Shown in pieces: positions 6,160 to 14,472 of a DNA stretch of 14,472 nt. The DNA is from an uncultured Clostridia bacterium. GTDB lineage: Bacteria; Bacillota; Clostridia; Lachnospirales; Lachnospiraceae. Under the pieces are notes generated by a model that saw nothing but the letters and a program-made list of their open reading frames with translations, did not search any database and was not told where the DNA came from. Location: assembly GCA_947088195.1 (NCBI GenBank), contig CAMUFS010000038.1, positions 1 through 14,472 of the forward strand, written 5' to 3'. Numbering within the stretch: position 1 is the first letter of the stretch; the number at the start of each line of letters is the position of its first letter. The position numbers and the translations under genes were made by a program.

Positions 6160-9100
6160 ATGGCATTACAACTGATTCTGGGAGGTTCTGGTTCAGGAAA
6201 ATCCTATCAGCTTTATAAAAGAATTATTAAGGAGTCCATGGAAGATCTACACAATAATTATCTAATAATAGTTCCAGAGCAATTTTCCATGGAGACGCAG
6301 AAGGATCTGGTGCGCCTTCACCCAAAGAATGGAATTATAAATATTGATGTGCTCAGCTTCGGCAGGCTTGCCTACAGAGTGTTTGAAGAGCTTTCTGTAA
6401 GACAGCGTCCTGTGTTGGATGATACAGGAAAAAATCTGGTGCTTAGAAAGATGATGGGAAAGTATCAGAAGGATCTTTCTCTTTATGGATCGAAGCTTAA
6501 TATTCCCGGCTTTATCTCAGAGATTAAATCTATGCTTTCGGAGCTGTATCAATATGGGATTGGGCCGGAGGAGCTTGATCAGATGATGGCACTCTCAGAG
6601 AAAAAACCAATGTTAAAAGCGAAGCTTTCTGATCTTGCTGTGATCCGAAAAGGCTTTGAGGAGTATATGGCAGATACCTATGTGACAAAGGAAGAGCTTT
6701 TGGATGTGCTGTGCCGTGTGGTAGAGAAATCTGAGTTGATAAGGAGCAGCGCGATCTGCTTGGATGGATTTACAGGGTTTACTCCTGTGCAGTATCGTCT
6801 GCTTGGCCTTTTGATCAAGTATGCAAAGATGGTCTATGTGACAGTGACGCTTCCTGCTAGTGAAAATCCTTATCGTATCAGCGGAGAGCAGGAGCTGTTT
6901 CATCTAAGTAAAACAACAATAGCAAAGCTTGGAGCACTGGCGGATGAAGTATATATAAGGCAGCTTCCTCCTATAAGAATGGAGGAGTCGTATCGTTTCC
7001 GAGAGGCACCAGCATTGGCTGCATTGGAGAGAAATTTGTTCCGCTATCCATATCGAGTATATAGCGGGAAGCAGCAGGAGATTACTTTGTCAGAGGCAAT
7101 GACGCCAATGGGAGAGGCAGAGTATGTGGCGCGCAGAATCTGGCATTTGGTGAAGGGACAGGGGCTTCGTTACTGTGATATTGCTGTGCTAAGTGCCGAT
7201 ATGGATCAGTATGGGGATATTTTAAAAGAAGCGTTTGACAAGCAGGGCATCCCTTGCTTTCTTGACAGAAAAAATTCTATTATGGGAAATCCATTTATTG
7301 AATTTGTCCGTGCTGCCCTGATGATTATAAAGGAAAGTTATTCTTATGAGAGCGTGTTCCGTTATCTGAGAACAGGGCTTACGGAGATGAAAGAGACAGA
7401 TATTGACGTATTGGAAAATTATTGTCTTGCTCTGGGCATACGCAGCCGCGCCGGTTTTGAGAGGCTGTGGACTAGGAGCACCAGAGAGGTTCCGCCTGAC
7501 AAGCTGGAATATATCAATACACTACGAGTTCAGGTATTTGAAGATATAGAGCCTCTGCTCTCTGTCTGGAAGGAAAAACGTACAACCGTTCAGGAGAAAT
7601 TGACAGCATTACACGATTTTATCCGTGCTCATGAGATTCAAAAAAAGCTGTCGGACAGAGAGGAACAGTTTATGACGGCAGGTATGCCCGGACTTGCCAA
7701 GGAATATGGGCAGACGTATGCACTGGTGATGGAGCTTTTTGATAAAGTGGTGGCACTGCTTGGTGAGGAAGAGATTGACAGAAGGGAATTGTCTGATATT
7801 TTGGACTCTGGCTTTGCAGAGATCAAGGTTGGTATTATTCCTCCTTCTCTGGATCAGGTTTTGGTGGGTGATATGGAGAGAACTCGTCTAAAGGATATTA
7901 AGGCTCTGTTTTTCTTGGGCTTAAATGATGGCTTGATTCCAAGAAACAGCAGCAAAGGTGGGATTCTCTCACAGGCAGAGCGCGAGTTTTTAAAGAATCA
8001 GCGTATAACACTTTCTCCCACTGTTCGTGAAAATGCCTATATCCAGAAATTCTATCTCTATCTTAATCTCACAAAGCCTTCAAGGTATTTGTTTTTAAGC
8101 TATGCCAGAACCTCTGCGGAGGGAAAGGCTCTGCGGCCTTCTTATCTGACTGGCACATTAAAGAAGCTATTTCCATCTCTGAGGGTGGGAAAGGCGGAGG
8201 AAGATCAAGTGTCTGGCTATCTTACCACGCCGGAGGCATCGATGGAGTATTTTTTAAAAGGGCTTAGAGATGCCTCAGATCAAAAAATATCTGAGGGAAC
8301 AGCTTCCCCGGAATGGGGAGAATTGTATTCATGGTATTTGTCACACAAGGATTTTAGAGATAGGGTGAGAAATTATATAAAAGCAGCATTTCCAAGAGAT
8401 GCGGAGAGTCAGATAGGAGCGGCAGCGGCAGCAAAGCTCTATGGGCCACAGCCAGTGCAGAGTGTGACAAGGCTGGAGCAATATGCAGCATGTGCTTTTG
8501 CACATTTTCTTACTTATGGACTTCGCCTTAAGAGAAGAGAGGAGTATGAGCTTTTGTCCATGGATTTGGGTAATATGTTTCACAGTGCCATGGAACATTA
8601 CTCAAAAAAGCTTTCGGATCTCGGCATAGAATTTGCTGATGTGCCAGAGAAGCAGAGAAAGAAATTGGTGGCAGAGTGTGTGGACGAGGTGACGACAGAC
8701 TATGGGAATAGTATTTTGTCTGCCAGCGCGAGGAATAAATATCTGGTCAATAGACTTACCCGCATTACAGACCGGACCGTCTGGGCGCTGCAAAATCAGC
8801 TTAAAAAGGGACGTTTTAAGCCTGTGAGTTACGAGATCTCATTTTCACAGGCGGACAATTTAAGAGCACTGACCATTCCTATTAAGAATGGAAAGGAGAT
8901 GCGGCTTCAGGGCAGAATTGACAGATTAGATCTGTATGAGGATGAAAATCATGTCTATGTCAAGATTATTGATTATAAATCTGGATCGGCAACCTTTGAT
9001 CTTTCTTCTGTATATTATGGGCTTCAGCTTCAGCTTTTAGTTTATCTGGACGCGGCCATGGAGCTAAATGGGCGGAGAAATCCCAGAAAGCTTGTAATTC

Positions 9101-9621
9101 CAGCGGGCATTTTCTATTATAATATTAAGGATCCCGTTGTGGACATCACAGAGCTTTCTGAAAATATGCAAGTGGAGAAGGAGCTGCTCGATAAGCTGCG
9201 CATGAATGGACTTGTCAATTCCAATGAGGAAGTAATCCGCCTGATGGATCAGGAATTTGATAAAAAATCGGAGGTGCTTCCCATAAGCTATAATAAGGAT
9301 GGTACACTTTCCAGACAATCTTCGGCTGTCAGTGCCGATCAATTTGCACAGACAATGAATTATGTAAGAGAGAGCATGGGTGAGATGGGATCAGAGATGC
9401 TTGCTGGAAATATTGCGATATTGCCATATGAAAAGGGAAATCAAACGGCGTGTGATTTTTGTGATTATAGGGCAGTTTGCGGGTTTGATGAGACACAGCC
9501 GGGCTTTCATTACAGGCGGTTGAAGGAGTTTGGCAGAGAAGAATTTCTAAGAAGGATCAGAGAGAGAAAGGGGGATGGCGATGGCGACAACATGGACGGA
9601 GGAACAGAAGAAGGTAATTGA
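6160..9621 (+). CDS. addB: AddB, helicase-nuclease subunit B
   Basis: 1153 residues, close to the roughly 1166 of Bacillus subtilis AddB. Walker A is at the very N-terminus, GGSGSGKS (residues 8-15). The C-terminal RecB-family nuclease domain shows GRIDRLD (D921), DYKSG (D938, K940) and the downstream GLQLQLLVYLD. Four cysteines that would hold the 4Fe-4S cluster are present: C778 (YAACAFAHF), C1098, C1101 and C1107 (spacing C-x2-C-x5-C), the same arrangement as in B. subtilis. With AddA this subunit unwinds and resects double-strand breaks until it meets a Chi site, feeding RecA. GGAGGGG lies just before the ATG. The C-terminal GDGDGDNMDGGTEEGN is encoded in the overlap with addA and looks unstructured. 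All key residues are intact. Confidence 0.97.
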   Translation: MALQLILGGSGSGKSYQLYKRIIKESMEDLHNNYLIIVPEQFSMETQKDLVRLHPKNGIINIDVLSFGRLAYRVFEELSVRQRPVLDDTGKNLVLRKMMGKYQKDLSLYGSKLNIPGFISEIKSMLSELYQYGIGPEELDQMMALSEKKPMLKAKLSDLAVIRKGFEEYMADTYVTKEELLDVLCRVVEKSELIRSSAICLDGFTGFTPVQYRLLGLLIKYAKMVYVTVTLPASENPYRISGEQELFHLSKTTIAKLGALADEVYIRQLPPIRMEESYRFREAPALAALERNLFRYPYRVYSGKQQEITLSEAMTPMGEAEYVARRIWHLVKGQGLRYCDIAVLSADMDQYGDILKEAFDKQGIPCFLDRKNSIMGNPFIEFVRAALMIIKESYSYESVFRYLRTGLTEMKETDIDVLENYCLALGIRSRAGFERLWTRSTREVPPDKLEYINTLRVQVFEDIEPLLSVWKEKRTTVQEKLTALHDFIRAHEIQKKLSDREEQFMTAGMPGLAKEYGQTYALVMELFDKVVALLGEEEIDRRELSDILDSGFAEIKVGIIPPSLDQVLVGDMERTRLKDIKALFFLGLNDGLIPRNSSKGGILSQAEREFLKNQRITLSPTVRENAYIQKFYLYLNLTKPSRYLFLSYARTSAEGKALRPSYLTGTLKKLFPSLRVGKAEEDQVSGYLTTPEASMEYFLKGLRDASDQKISEGTASPEWGELYSWYLSHKDFRDRVRNYIKAAFPRDAESQIGAAAAAKLYGPQPVQSVTRLEQYAACAFAHFLTYGLRLKRREEYELLSMDLGNMFHSAMEHYSKKLSDLGIEFADVPEKQRKKLVAECVDEVTTDYGNSILSASARNKYLVNRLTRITDRTVWALQNQLKKGRFKPVSYEISFSQADNLRALTIPIKNGKEMRLQGRIDRLDLYEDENHVYVKIIDYKSGSATFDLSSVYYGLQLQLLVYLDAAMELNGRRNPRKLVIPAGIFYYNIKDPVVDITELSENMQVEKELLDKLRMNGLVNSNEEVIRLMDQEFDKKSEVLPISYNKDGTLSRQSSAVSADQFAQTMNYVRESMGEMGSEMLAGNIAILPYEKGNQTACDFCDYRAVCGFDETQPGFHYRRLKEFGREEFLRRIRERKGDGDGDNMDGGTEEGN

Positions 9622-12600
9622 GGCTAGAGATTGTAATCTGCTGGTGTCAGCGGCAGCGGGATCAGGAAAGACAGCCGTTCTGGTGGAGAGAATCCTGTCT
9701 ATTATCACAGACAAAGACCATCCTCTCGATATAGACAGACTTCTTATTGTCACCTTTACCAATGCCGCTGCGGCAGAGATGCGCGAGAGAATAGGGCAGA
9801 GAATTGAGGAATGTATGGAGCTTGCGCCGGAGGATGAGCATCTGCAGAGGCAGTCAACCTTGGTACATACTGCTCCAATTACAACGATTGACAGCTTTTG
9901 TATGAGAGTGCTGAGGGAGCATTTTGATGAGACAGATCTCGATCCATCGTTTCGCGTCGGGGACGAGGGAGAACAGCGTCTGATGAAGTCAGATGTGGCG
10001 GAAGCATTGTTGGAGGATTATTATCAAGAGGGAAGTCAGGAATTTATAAATTTTGTGGAAAGCTATTCCACCGGAAAGAGCGATGCAGGTCTTATCGATC
10101 TGATAGAGAAGCTATATGAATTTTCTATGAGCGGACCAGAGCCAGAGGAGTGGCTTTGGAAAGCCCTTAGCCAGTATGAGCCAGTGTCCATAGAGGAGTG
10201 GAGTCATACAGAAGTCGCCAAATTTCTGCTAAATTACATTTATCTATTAAATGAGGATTGGATTCGAAGACTGGAGAAGTCCCTTGTGCTTTGCAGGGAG
10301 CCAGATGGTCCCTTTATGTACGAGGAAGCATTGCGTTCCGACCTTGACAAGCTTATGGCTCTTCGCAAAATAGAGGGGTATACAGAAATTGGCATAGCGT
10401 TAAAGGCTCTTAGCTTTGATCGGCTGTCCTCAAAGAAATCCGATTCTGTAGATCCAGAGAAAAGAACGCAGGTAAAAGCGGCGAGGAATAGTATAAAGGA
10501 TGATATAAAAAGTCTTATCAAGCAATTTTATAGCCGGACAGAGCATGATATTCTCTCTGATATATGTGCTGCGAAACAGCCACTTGGCATGTTGATCAAG
10601 CTTTCTGTCGAGTTTCTTGACAGATATAAGGCAAAAAAAAGAGAAAAAAATATGATTGATTTTCATGATGTGGAGCACATTGCCCTGAAGCTGCTGGCAG
10701 TAAAGGATACAGAGGGCAGGTGGATTCCCACAAAGGCAGCGAGGGAGTACAGAGAGCAGTTTGCACAGATTATGATTGATGAGTATCAGGACAGCAATCT
10801 GGTTCAGGAGATTATCCTCACCAGCATCTCAGGTGTGGCGGAGGGAAAACCAAATATTTTTATGGTAGGTGATGTCAAGCAGAGTATCTATAAATTTCGT
10901 CTGGCAAGGCCAGAATTGTTTATGGAAAAACATAATAGCTATTCTTTGGACGGCGGAAAGTATCGAAGAATTGATCTACATAAAAATTTTCGGAGCCGCG
11001 GTGAAGTGCTTTCTAGTGTGAATGAGATATTTCGGCGCATTATGACAAAGCAACTGGGAAATATTTGTTACGATGACAGGGAAGCGCTCTATGTGGGGGC
11101 CTCTTTTCAGCCAAAGCCGCAGGAACAGACGAAAGAGGATACCAAGACAGAGCTGTGTTTGATTGAGAGAAAAGCGGACGAGAGCCGGACGCAGGATTTT
11201 ACAGCGGGAGAGCTGGAAGCAAAGGTGATCGCGGGAAGGATTAGGGAGCTTACCGGTGAAAAAGGTCTGCTTGTCTGGGACAAGGAAACGGCGAGTTATC
11301 GAAGAGCATGTTATTATGATATTGTAATTCTCTTGCGAAGTGGCGGAAACTATGCAGATGCCCTTTTAACAGTACTTACAGAGGAGGGAATCCCGGCATA
11401 TGCCCAGTCGCAGAGCGGGTATTTTACGGCTGTGGAGGTGCAGACCATATTAAATTATCTGAGGGTGATCGATAATCCAAGACAGGATATTCCTCTTGCC
11501 GGAGTGCTGCGATCGCCTCTTGGAGGACTTTCGGGAGCTGAGCTTGGTGAGCTTCGAGCTTTATATCCAGAGGGATGTCTGATGGATGCAGTGACATTAT
11601 GTATGGAGGAAGAGGGAAAAGAGAGATTTTCAGCCGAAGAAAAGCTTTCCTCTTTTTATCATGAGTTGGCCCGCATGAGAGAGATAGCTTCCTACACGCC
11701 TGTTCATGAGTTAATACGTCTGATTATCAGGGAGACAGGATATGGAGATTACAGCATGGCGATGCCGTCTGGACAAAAAAGGCGACAGAATCTGGAGATG
11801 CTGATAGAGAGGGCATACGCCTTTGAGGCAACCAGCTACCGGGGGCTGTTTCAGTTTCTGCGCTATATTGAAAAGCTAAATAAATATGAGGTCGATTACG
11901 GGGAGGCGCCTGAGGCGGGGGAAAATGAGAATGCCATCCGCATTATGAGTATTCATAAAAGTAAGGGGCTGGAATTTCCGATTGTGATTCTTGCTGGTCT
12001 TGGAAGACGTTTTAATCAGCAGGATACCACGGAGAAGCTGATATTGCATCCTGATCTGGGAATTGGCGCAGATTATGTGGATTACACCAATCGAACACGG
12101 TCAGCAACCTTGATAAAACGCATTTTGCAGAGAAGCCTGCGCCTTGAAAATCTGGCGGAGGAGCTTCGTGTTCTCTATGTGGCGATGACCCGCGCAAAAG
12201 AAAAACTAATTTTGACAGGAGCAGTGACCGATGTTGAGAAATGTCTGGCAGGCTGGGAGGCGGACGCAGCGCATCAGATGGAAGAGCCATTGTTTTATGG
12301 TGTGCTTTCCGGGGCAGCCTGTTATCTGGATTGGATTGTCCCAGCCTGCAGAAGTGAGGGAAACCGATCGATAGATCTTGCTGTCACGACTGTGCCAGAA
12401 GTGATAGAGGCAGAGGCAATGCGCCAGCAGGAGCAACAGGAGCGCTATCAAAGGCTGCTTTTATGGGATGAAAATTTGATCTATGATCTTGGCGCGCGCG
12501 AAGAGATAGAAGAAAATTTCAGTTATTCCTATCCATACCCATGGGATGTGACACTTCACGGAAAAGTGTCCGTGTCAGAGATAAAGAGAAGAAGTCAGCA

Positions 12601-13210
12601 GCTAGAGACAGAGGAAACGCCGGAGACGGTGATGCTGATTCCTGAGGAGCCAGCACTTTTGCCAGACTTTATCAGCAAGGATGCAGAAAAAGGAGGCGTT
12701 GCCAGAGGAACGCTGTACCACAATGTTTTGCAGCGTTTATGTCTGTCTGCCACAGACACGAAGGAGGAGATAGAAACACAGCTTGATCAGATGGAGCGAG
12801 AGAAGCAGCTTACGGATACAGAGCGGAGGCAGGTAAGTGCATGGAAGCTGTGGAAGCTATTTTCCAGTCCAATAGGAAAAAGAATCCGTCTGGCAGAAAA
12901 AGAAGGGAGGCTGTTTCGAGAACAGCCATTTGTAATAGGAAGGCAGGCAAAGGAATTTTACAAAGATACAGAAAGCACAGAGCTAGTGCTGCTTCAAGGA
13001 ATTATTGATGTATTCTTTGAGGAGGAGAATGAGCTTGTGCTTCTGGATTATAAAACAGATTATGTGGGGGCAAATGGAGCAGAATTTCTAAAAAAGAGAT
13101 ACCACACACAGTTTGAGTGTTATAAACAGGCACTAGAACAGATAACAGGAAAAACAGTGAAGGAGATGATTCTTTATTCTTTTGCGATGGATGAGGCGAT
13201 AAAGCTTTGA
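9581..13210 (+). CDS. addA: AddA, UvrD-like helicase-nuclease subunit A
   Basis: 1209 residues from ATG 9581. Superfamily 1 helicase motifs appear in order: AGSGKT (26-31, K30), TFTNAAAAEMRERI (from T58), DEYQD (400-404), GDVKQSIYKFRLARPELF, SIHKSKGLEFP (from S790) and VAMTRAKEKL (from V867). The C-terminal nuclease domain has GIIDVFF (D1143) and DYKTDY (D1156, K1158), so both subunits should cut DNA. AddA supplies the 3'-5' motor of AddAB. An in-frame ATG at 9575 directly abuts the GGGGG at 9570-9574, leaving no spacing, whereas ATG 9581 has 6 nt; hence the choice. The start lies 41 nt inside addB, so translation is probably coupled and stoichiometric. No missing residues. Confidence 0.97.
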   Translation: MATTWTEEQKKVIEARDCNLLVSAAAGSGKTAVLVERILSIITDKDHPLDIDRLLIVTFTNAAAAEMRERIGQRIEECMELAPEDEHLQRQSTLVHTAPITTIDSFCMRVLREHFDETDLDPSFRVGDEGEQRLMKSDVAEALLEDYYQEGSQEFINFVESYSTGKSDAGLIDLIEKLYEFSMSGPEPEEWLWKALSQYEPVSIEEWSHTEVAKFLLNYIYLLNEDWIRRLEKSLVLCREPDGPFMYEEALRSDLDKLMALRKIEGYTEIGIALKALSFDRLSSKKSDSVDPEKRTQVKAARNSIKDDIKSLIKQFYSRTEHDILSDICAAKQPLGMLIKLSVEFLDRYKAKKREKNMIDFHDVEHIALKLLAVKDTEGRWIPTKAAREYREQFAQIMIDEYQDSNLVQEIILTSISGVAEGKPNIFMVGDVKQSIYKFRLARPELFMEKHNSYSLDGGKYRRIDLHKNFRSRGEVLSSVNEIFRRIMTKQLGNICYDDREALYVGASFQPKPQEQTKEDTKTELCLIERKADESRTQDFTAGELEAKVIAGRIRELTGEKGLLVWDKETASYRRACYYDIVILLRSGGNYADALLTVLTEEGIPAYAQSQSGYFTAVEVQTILNYLRVIDNPRQDIPLAGVLRSPLGGLSGAELGELRALYPEGCLMDAVTLCMEEEGKERFSAEEKLSSFYHELARMREIASYTPVHELIRLIIRETGYGDYSMAMPSGQKRRQNLEMLIERAYAFEATSYRGLFQFLRYIEKLNKYEVDYGEAPEAGENENAIRIMSIHKSKGLEFPIVILAGLGRRFNQQDTTEKLILHPDLGIGADYVDYTNRTRSATLIKRILQRSLRLENLAEELRVLYVAMTRAKEKLILTGAVTDVEKCLAGWEADAAHQMEEPLFYGVLSGAACYLDWIVPACRSEGNRSIDLAVTTVPEVIEAEAMRQQEQQERYQRLLLWDENLIYDLGAREEIEENFSYSYPYPWDVTLHGKVSVSEIKRRSQQLETEETPETVMLIPEEPALLPDFISKDAEKGGVARGTLYHNVLQRLCLSATDTKEEIETQLDQMEREKQLTDTERRQVSAWKLWKLFSSPIGKRIRLAEKEGRLFREQPFVIGRQAKEFYKDTESTELVLLQGIIDVFFEEENELVLLDYKTDYVGANGAEFLKKRYHTQFECYKQALEQITGKTVKEMILYSFAMDEAIKL

Positions 13211-13232
13211 GAGAGGAATCATAGAGAGAATT

Positions 13233-14213
13233 ATGCAAAATATTAAGGCAGATATTAAAAATCGCAATTTTAAGCACGTATATCTTTTGTACGGCGAGGA
13301 GACTTATTTAAAAAGAAGCTATAAGAACCAACTGATTCAGGCAATTCTTCCTGAGGGAGATACCATGAATTTTAACGCCTATGAGGGGAAGAGCATCCAC
13401 ACAAAAGAAGTGATTGATGTTGCGGAAACATTGCCGTTTTTTTCTGAATATCGCTTGATTTTAATGGAGAATACTGGATTCTTTAAATCAGCAAATGAGG
13501 ATATGGCCGAGTATGTGAAGCAAATACCAGAAAGTACAATTCTGCTCTTTGTGGAAGAGGAGGTGGATAAAAGGAACCGCCTTTATAAAGCTGTGAAGGA
13601 AAAAGGATATGTCTGTGAATTAAAAAGGCAGACAGATGCAAAGCTGATTTCATGGGTTCTTGGCATGATGGGAAAGGAAGGAAAGAAAATTAAGGAGGAG
13701 GATATGCGTTTCTTTCTTTCCCGCACGGGAACAGATATGGAAAATATTTATCAGGAATGGCAGAAGCTTAGCGCCTACACAGCAGGGAGGGAAATTATCA
13801 CAAAGGAAGATATTGAGGCAGTATGCTCCGTTCAGATCACAGGAAAGATATTTGATATGATTCATGCGATCAGCGAAAAAAAGCAGAAAAAGGCATTGGA
13901 GTATTATTATGAATTATTGACATTAAAGGAGCCGCCCATGCGAATTTTATTTTTAATGGCGCGGGAATATCATTTATTGTTAATGATAAAACAGCTTTCG
14001 AGAGAAGGAAAAGCTTCTGCAGAGATAGCAAAATATACAAAGCTTCCGGGATTTCTGATAGGAAAATATATCTTACAGGCAAAGCAGATGATAGAGGAGG
14101 AGCTGAAAAAAACGATAGAAGAATGTGTGGAAACAGAGGAAGCAGTGAAAACAGGCAAGATCGATGATAGACTTGGCGTGGAGCTGTTAATTATAAAATA
14201 TAGTGGAAAATAA
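13233..14213 (+). CDS. holA: DNA polymerase III delta subunit (clamp loader)
   Basis: 326 residues, typical length. The N-terminus NFKHVYLLYGEETYLKRSYKNQL, then the strand region VIDVAETLPFFSEYRLILMEN and TILLFVEEEVDKRNRLYKAVKEKG, are characteristic of HolA/YqeN. As expected for delta, there is no functional Walker A; delta opens the beta clamp as part of the clamp loader. The C-terminal helical collar domain includes IFDMIHAISEKKQKKALEYYYELL and LMAREYHLLLMIKQL. The gene starts 22 nt after the addA stop, with a GAGAG element a few nt before the ATG, so it appears to be the last gene of the operon. In many Firmicutes holA follows comEC and precedes rpsT; neither is visible here. Confidence 0.95.
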   Translation: MQNIKADIKNRNFKHVYLLYGEETYLKRSYKNQLIQAILPEGDTMNFNAYEGKSIHTKEVIDVAETLPFFSEYRLILMENTGFFKSANEDMAEYVKQIPESTILLFVEEEVDKRNRLYKAVKEKGYVCELKRQTDAKLISWVLGMMGKEGKKIKEEDMRFFLSRTGTDMENIYQEWQKLSAYTAGREIITKEDIEAVCSVQITGKIFDMIHAISEKKQKKALEYYYELLTLKEPPMRILFLMAREYHLLLMIKQLSREGKASAEIAKYTKLPGFLIGKYILQAKQMIEEELKKTIEECVETEEAVKTGKIDDRLGVELLIIKYSGK

Positions 14214-14217
14214 AATA

Positions 14218-14283
14218 CATGAAACCGCAAAGCCATGGGAAATTTTGGAATGACCTATAAAGAAGGCTGGCTGCGGTTTCATG
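14218..14283. terminator. Large intergenic palindrome after holA
   Basis: CATGAAACCGCA (14218-14229) pairs perfectly with TGCGGTTTCATG (14272-14283), and after a two-base bulge GCCA (14232-14235) pairs with TGGC (14268-14271), giving 16 pairs. The 32-nt loop is not obviously paired. It begins 5 nt after the holA stop and could end the operon or protect its 3' end. There is no plus-strand T tract; on the minus strand the sequence after the hairpin is T-rich, so it may act on minus transcripts. A small mobile palindrome is an alternative. Confidence 0.5.
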
Positions 14284-14287
14284 ATAT

Positions 14288-14311
14288 GCAAACACTAAAA
14301 AGTGTAGTTGC
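14288..14311 (+). terminator. Small hairpin, weak terminator candidate
   Basis: GCAA-ACACT (14288-14296), loop AAAA, AGTGT (14301-14305), bulge AG, TTGC (14308-14311): nine pairs, followed by CATATATATTTT. The T tract is interrupted. Together with the preceding palindrome it may end the addBA-holA transcript. Confidence 0.35.
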
Positions 14312-14388
14312 CATATATATTTTATGTTCAAAATTATTATAACACAGCTAAAAAGAAAATACAACCATTGATTGTATATTTCATTTTT

Positions 14389-14472
14389 CATTAATTGTAT
14401 TGGGTTTTTAGGATACGATACTTTATACAAAATATAGTTATCGCTTATTTGTAATAGGAGAATCATGTTCGA
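14389..14472 (+). repeat. Inverted repeat copy B: promoter plus leader block, cut by the window edge
   Basis: This is the second copy of the block at 287-376, in inverse orientation. Shared in order: CATTAAT (14389-14395), the identical 18-mer (14418-14435), TTAT, TTATTTGT and GAATCATGTTC (14460-14470). In copy A the folded RNA core begins right after this point, so a second RNA core may lie just beyond 14472. No gene is seen between the holA stop and this copy. Confidence 0.7.
14395..14422 (+). promoter_or_regulatory. Promoter in repeat copy B, reading out of the window
   Basis: TTGTAT (14395-14400), 16 nt, GATACT (14417-14422), at the same place relative to the conserved 18-mer as the promoter in copy A. 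Transcription would start near 14429 and leave the window to the right. Individual boxes are moderate matches; conservation between copies is the main support. Confidence 0.42.

Noticed and set aside
14191..14466. 91-codon hydrophobic minus-strand frame at the right end
   Set aside because: Hydrophobicity follows from A/T-rich DNA. The frame runs through both hairpins, repeat copy B and the end of holA, and lacks a ribosome binding site.

Overview
The window looks like chromosomal DNA from a Clostridia-type Firmicute, most likely a Lachnospiraceae-like gut anaerobe. Evidence is the moderately low G+C, strong GGAGG-type ribosome binding sites, AddAB (not RecBCD) with the AddB iron-sulfur cysteines, a stand-alone DUF4037/DUF4125 pair, and a large glutamine-dependent NadE. 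Genus assignment is inference from gene style only. No phage, insertion sequence, CRISPR array, rRNA or tRNA was seen.

Layout. Positions 1-486 hold no convincing protein gene. They contain a folded, probably non-coding RNA core (118-281) with a sigma-A-like promoter on the minus strand (342-370). The promoter and leader of this unit recur in inverted orientation at the right edge (14389-14472). A low-complexity, charged hypothetical protein follows (487-1098), closed by a strong hairpin terminator. Next is nadE (1245-3149), whose terminator lies inside the 3' end of a convergent gene for a small membrane-anchored FMN_bind-like protein (3160-3600, minus).

From 3697 to 14213 six genes run on the plus strand with gaps of at most 22 nt or with overlaps, so they are probably one operon: a TPR protein, a DUF4037 protein with a nucleotidyltransferase-like motif, a DUF4125 protein, addB, addA and holA (DNA polymerase III delta). 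The operon ends in an intergenic region with a large palindrome (14218-14283) and no further gene before the inverted repeat copy.

How they fit: AddAB processes double-strand DNA ends for RecA-dependent repair and degrades unprotected linear DNA. HolA loads the beta clamp. Both are DNA maintenance functions. The three upstream genes of unknown role (TPR, NTase-like, DUF4125) share the transcript and may be linked to this theme, but that is guilt by association. NadE makes NAD and appears to be a separate unit. The most unusual part is the structured RNA and its duplicated promoter/leader block facing outward at both ends of the window.
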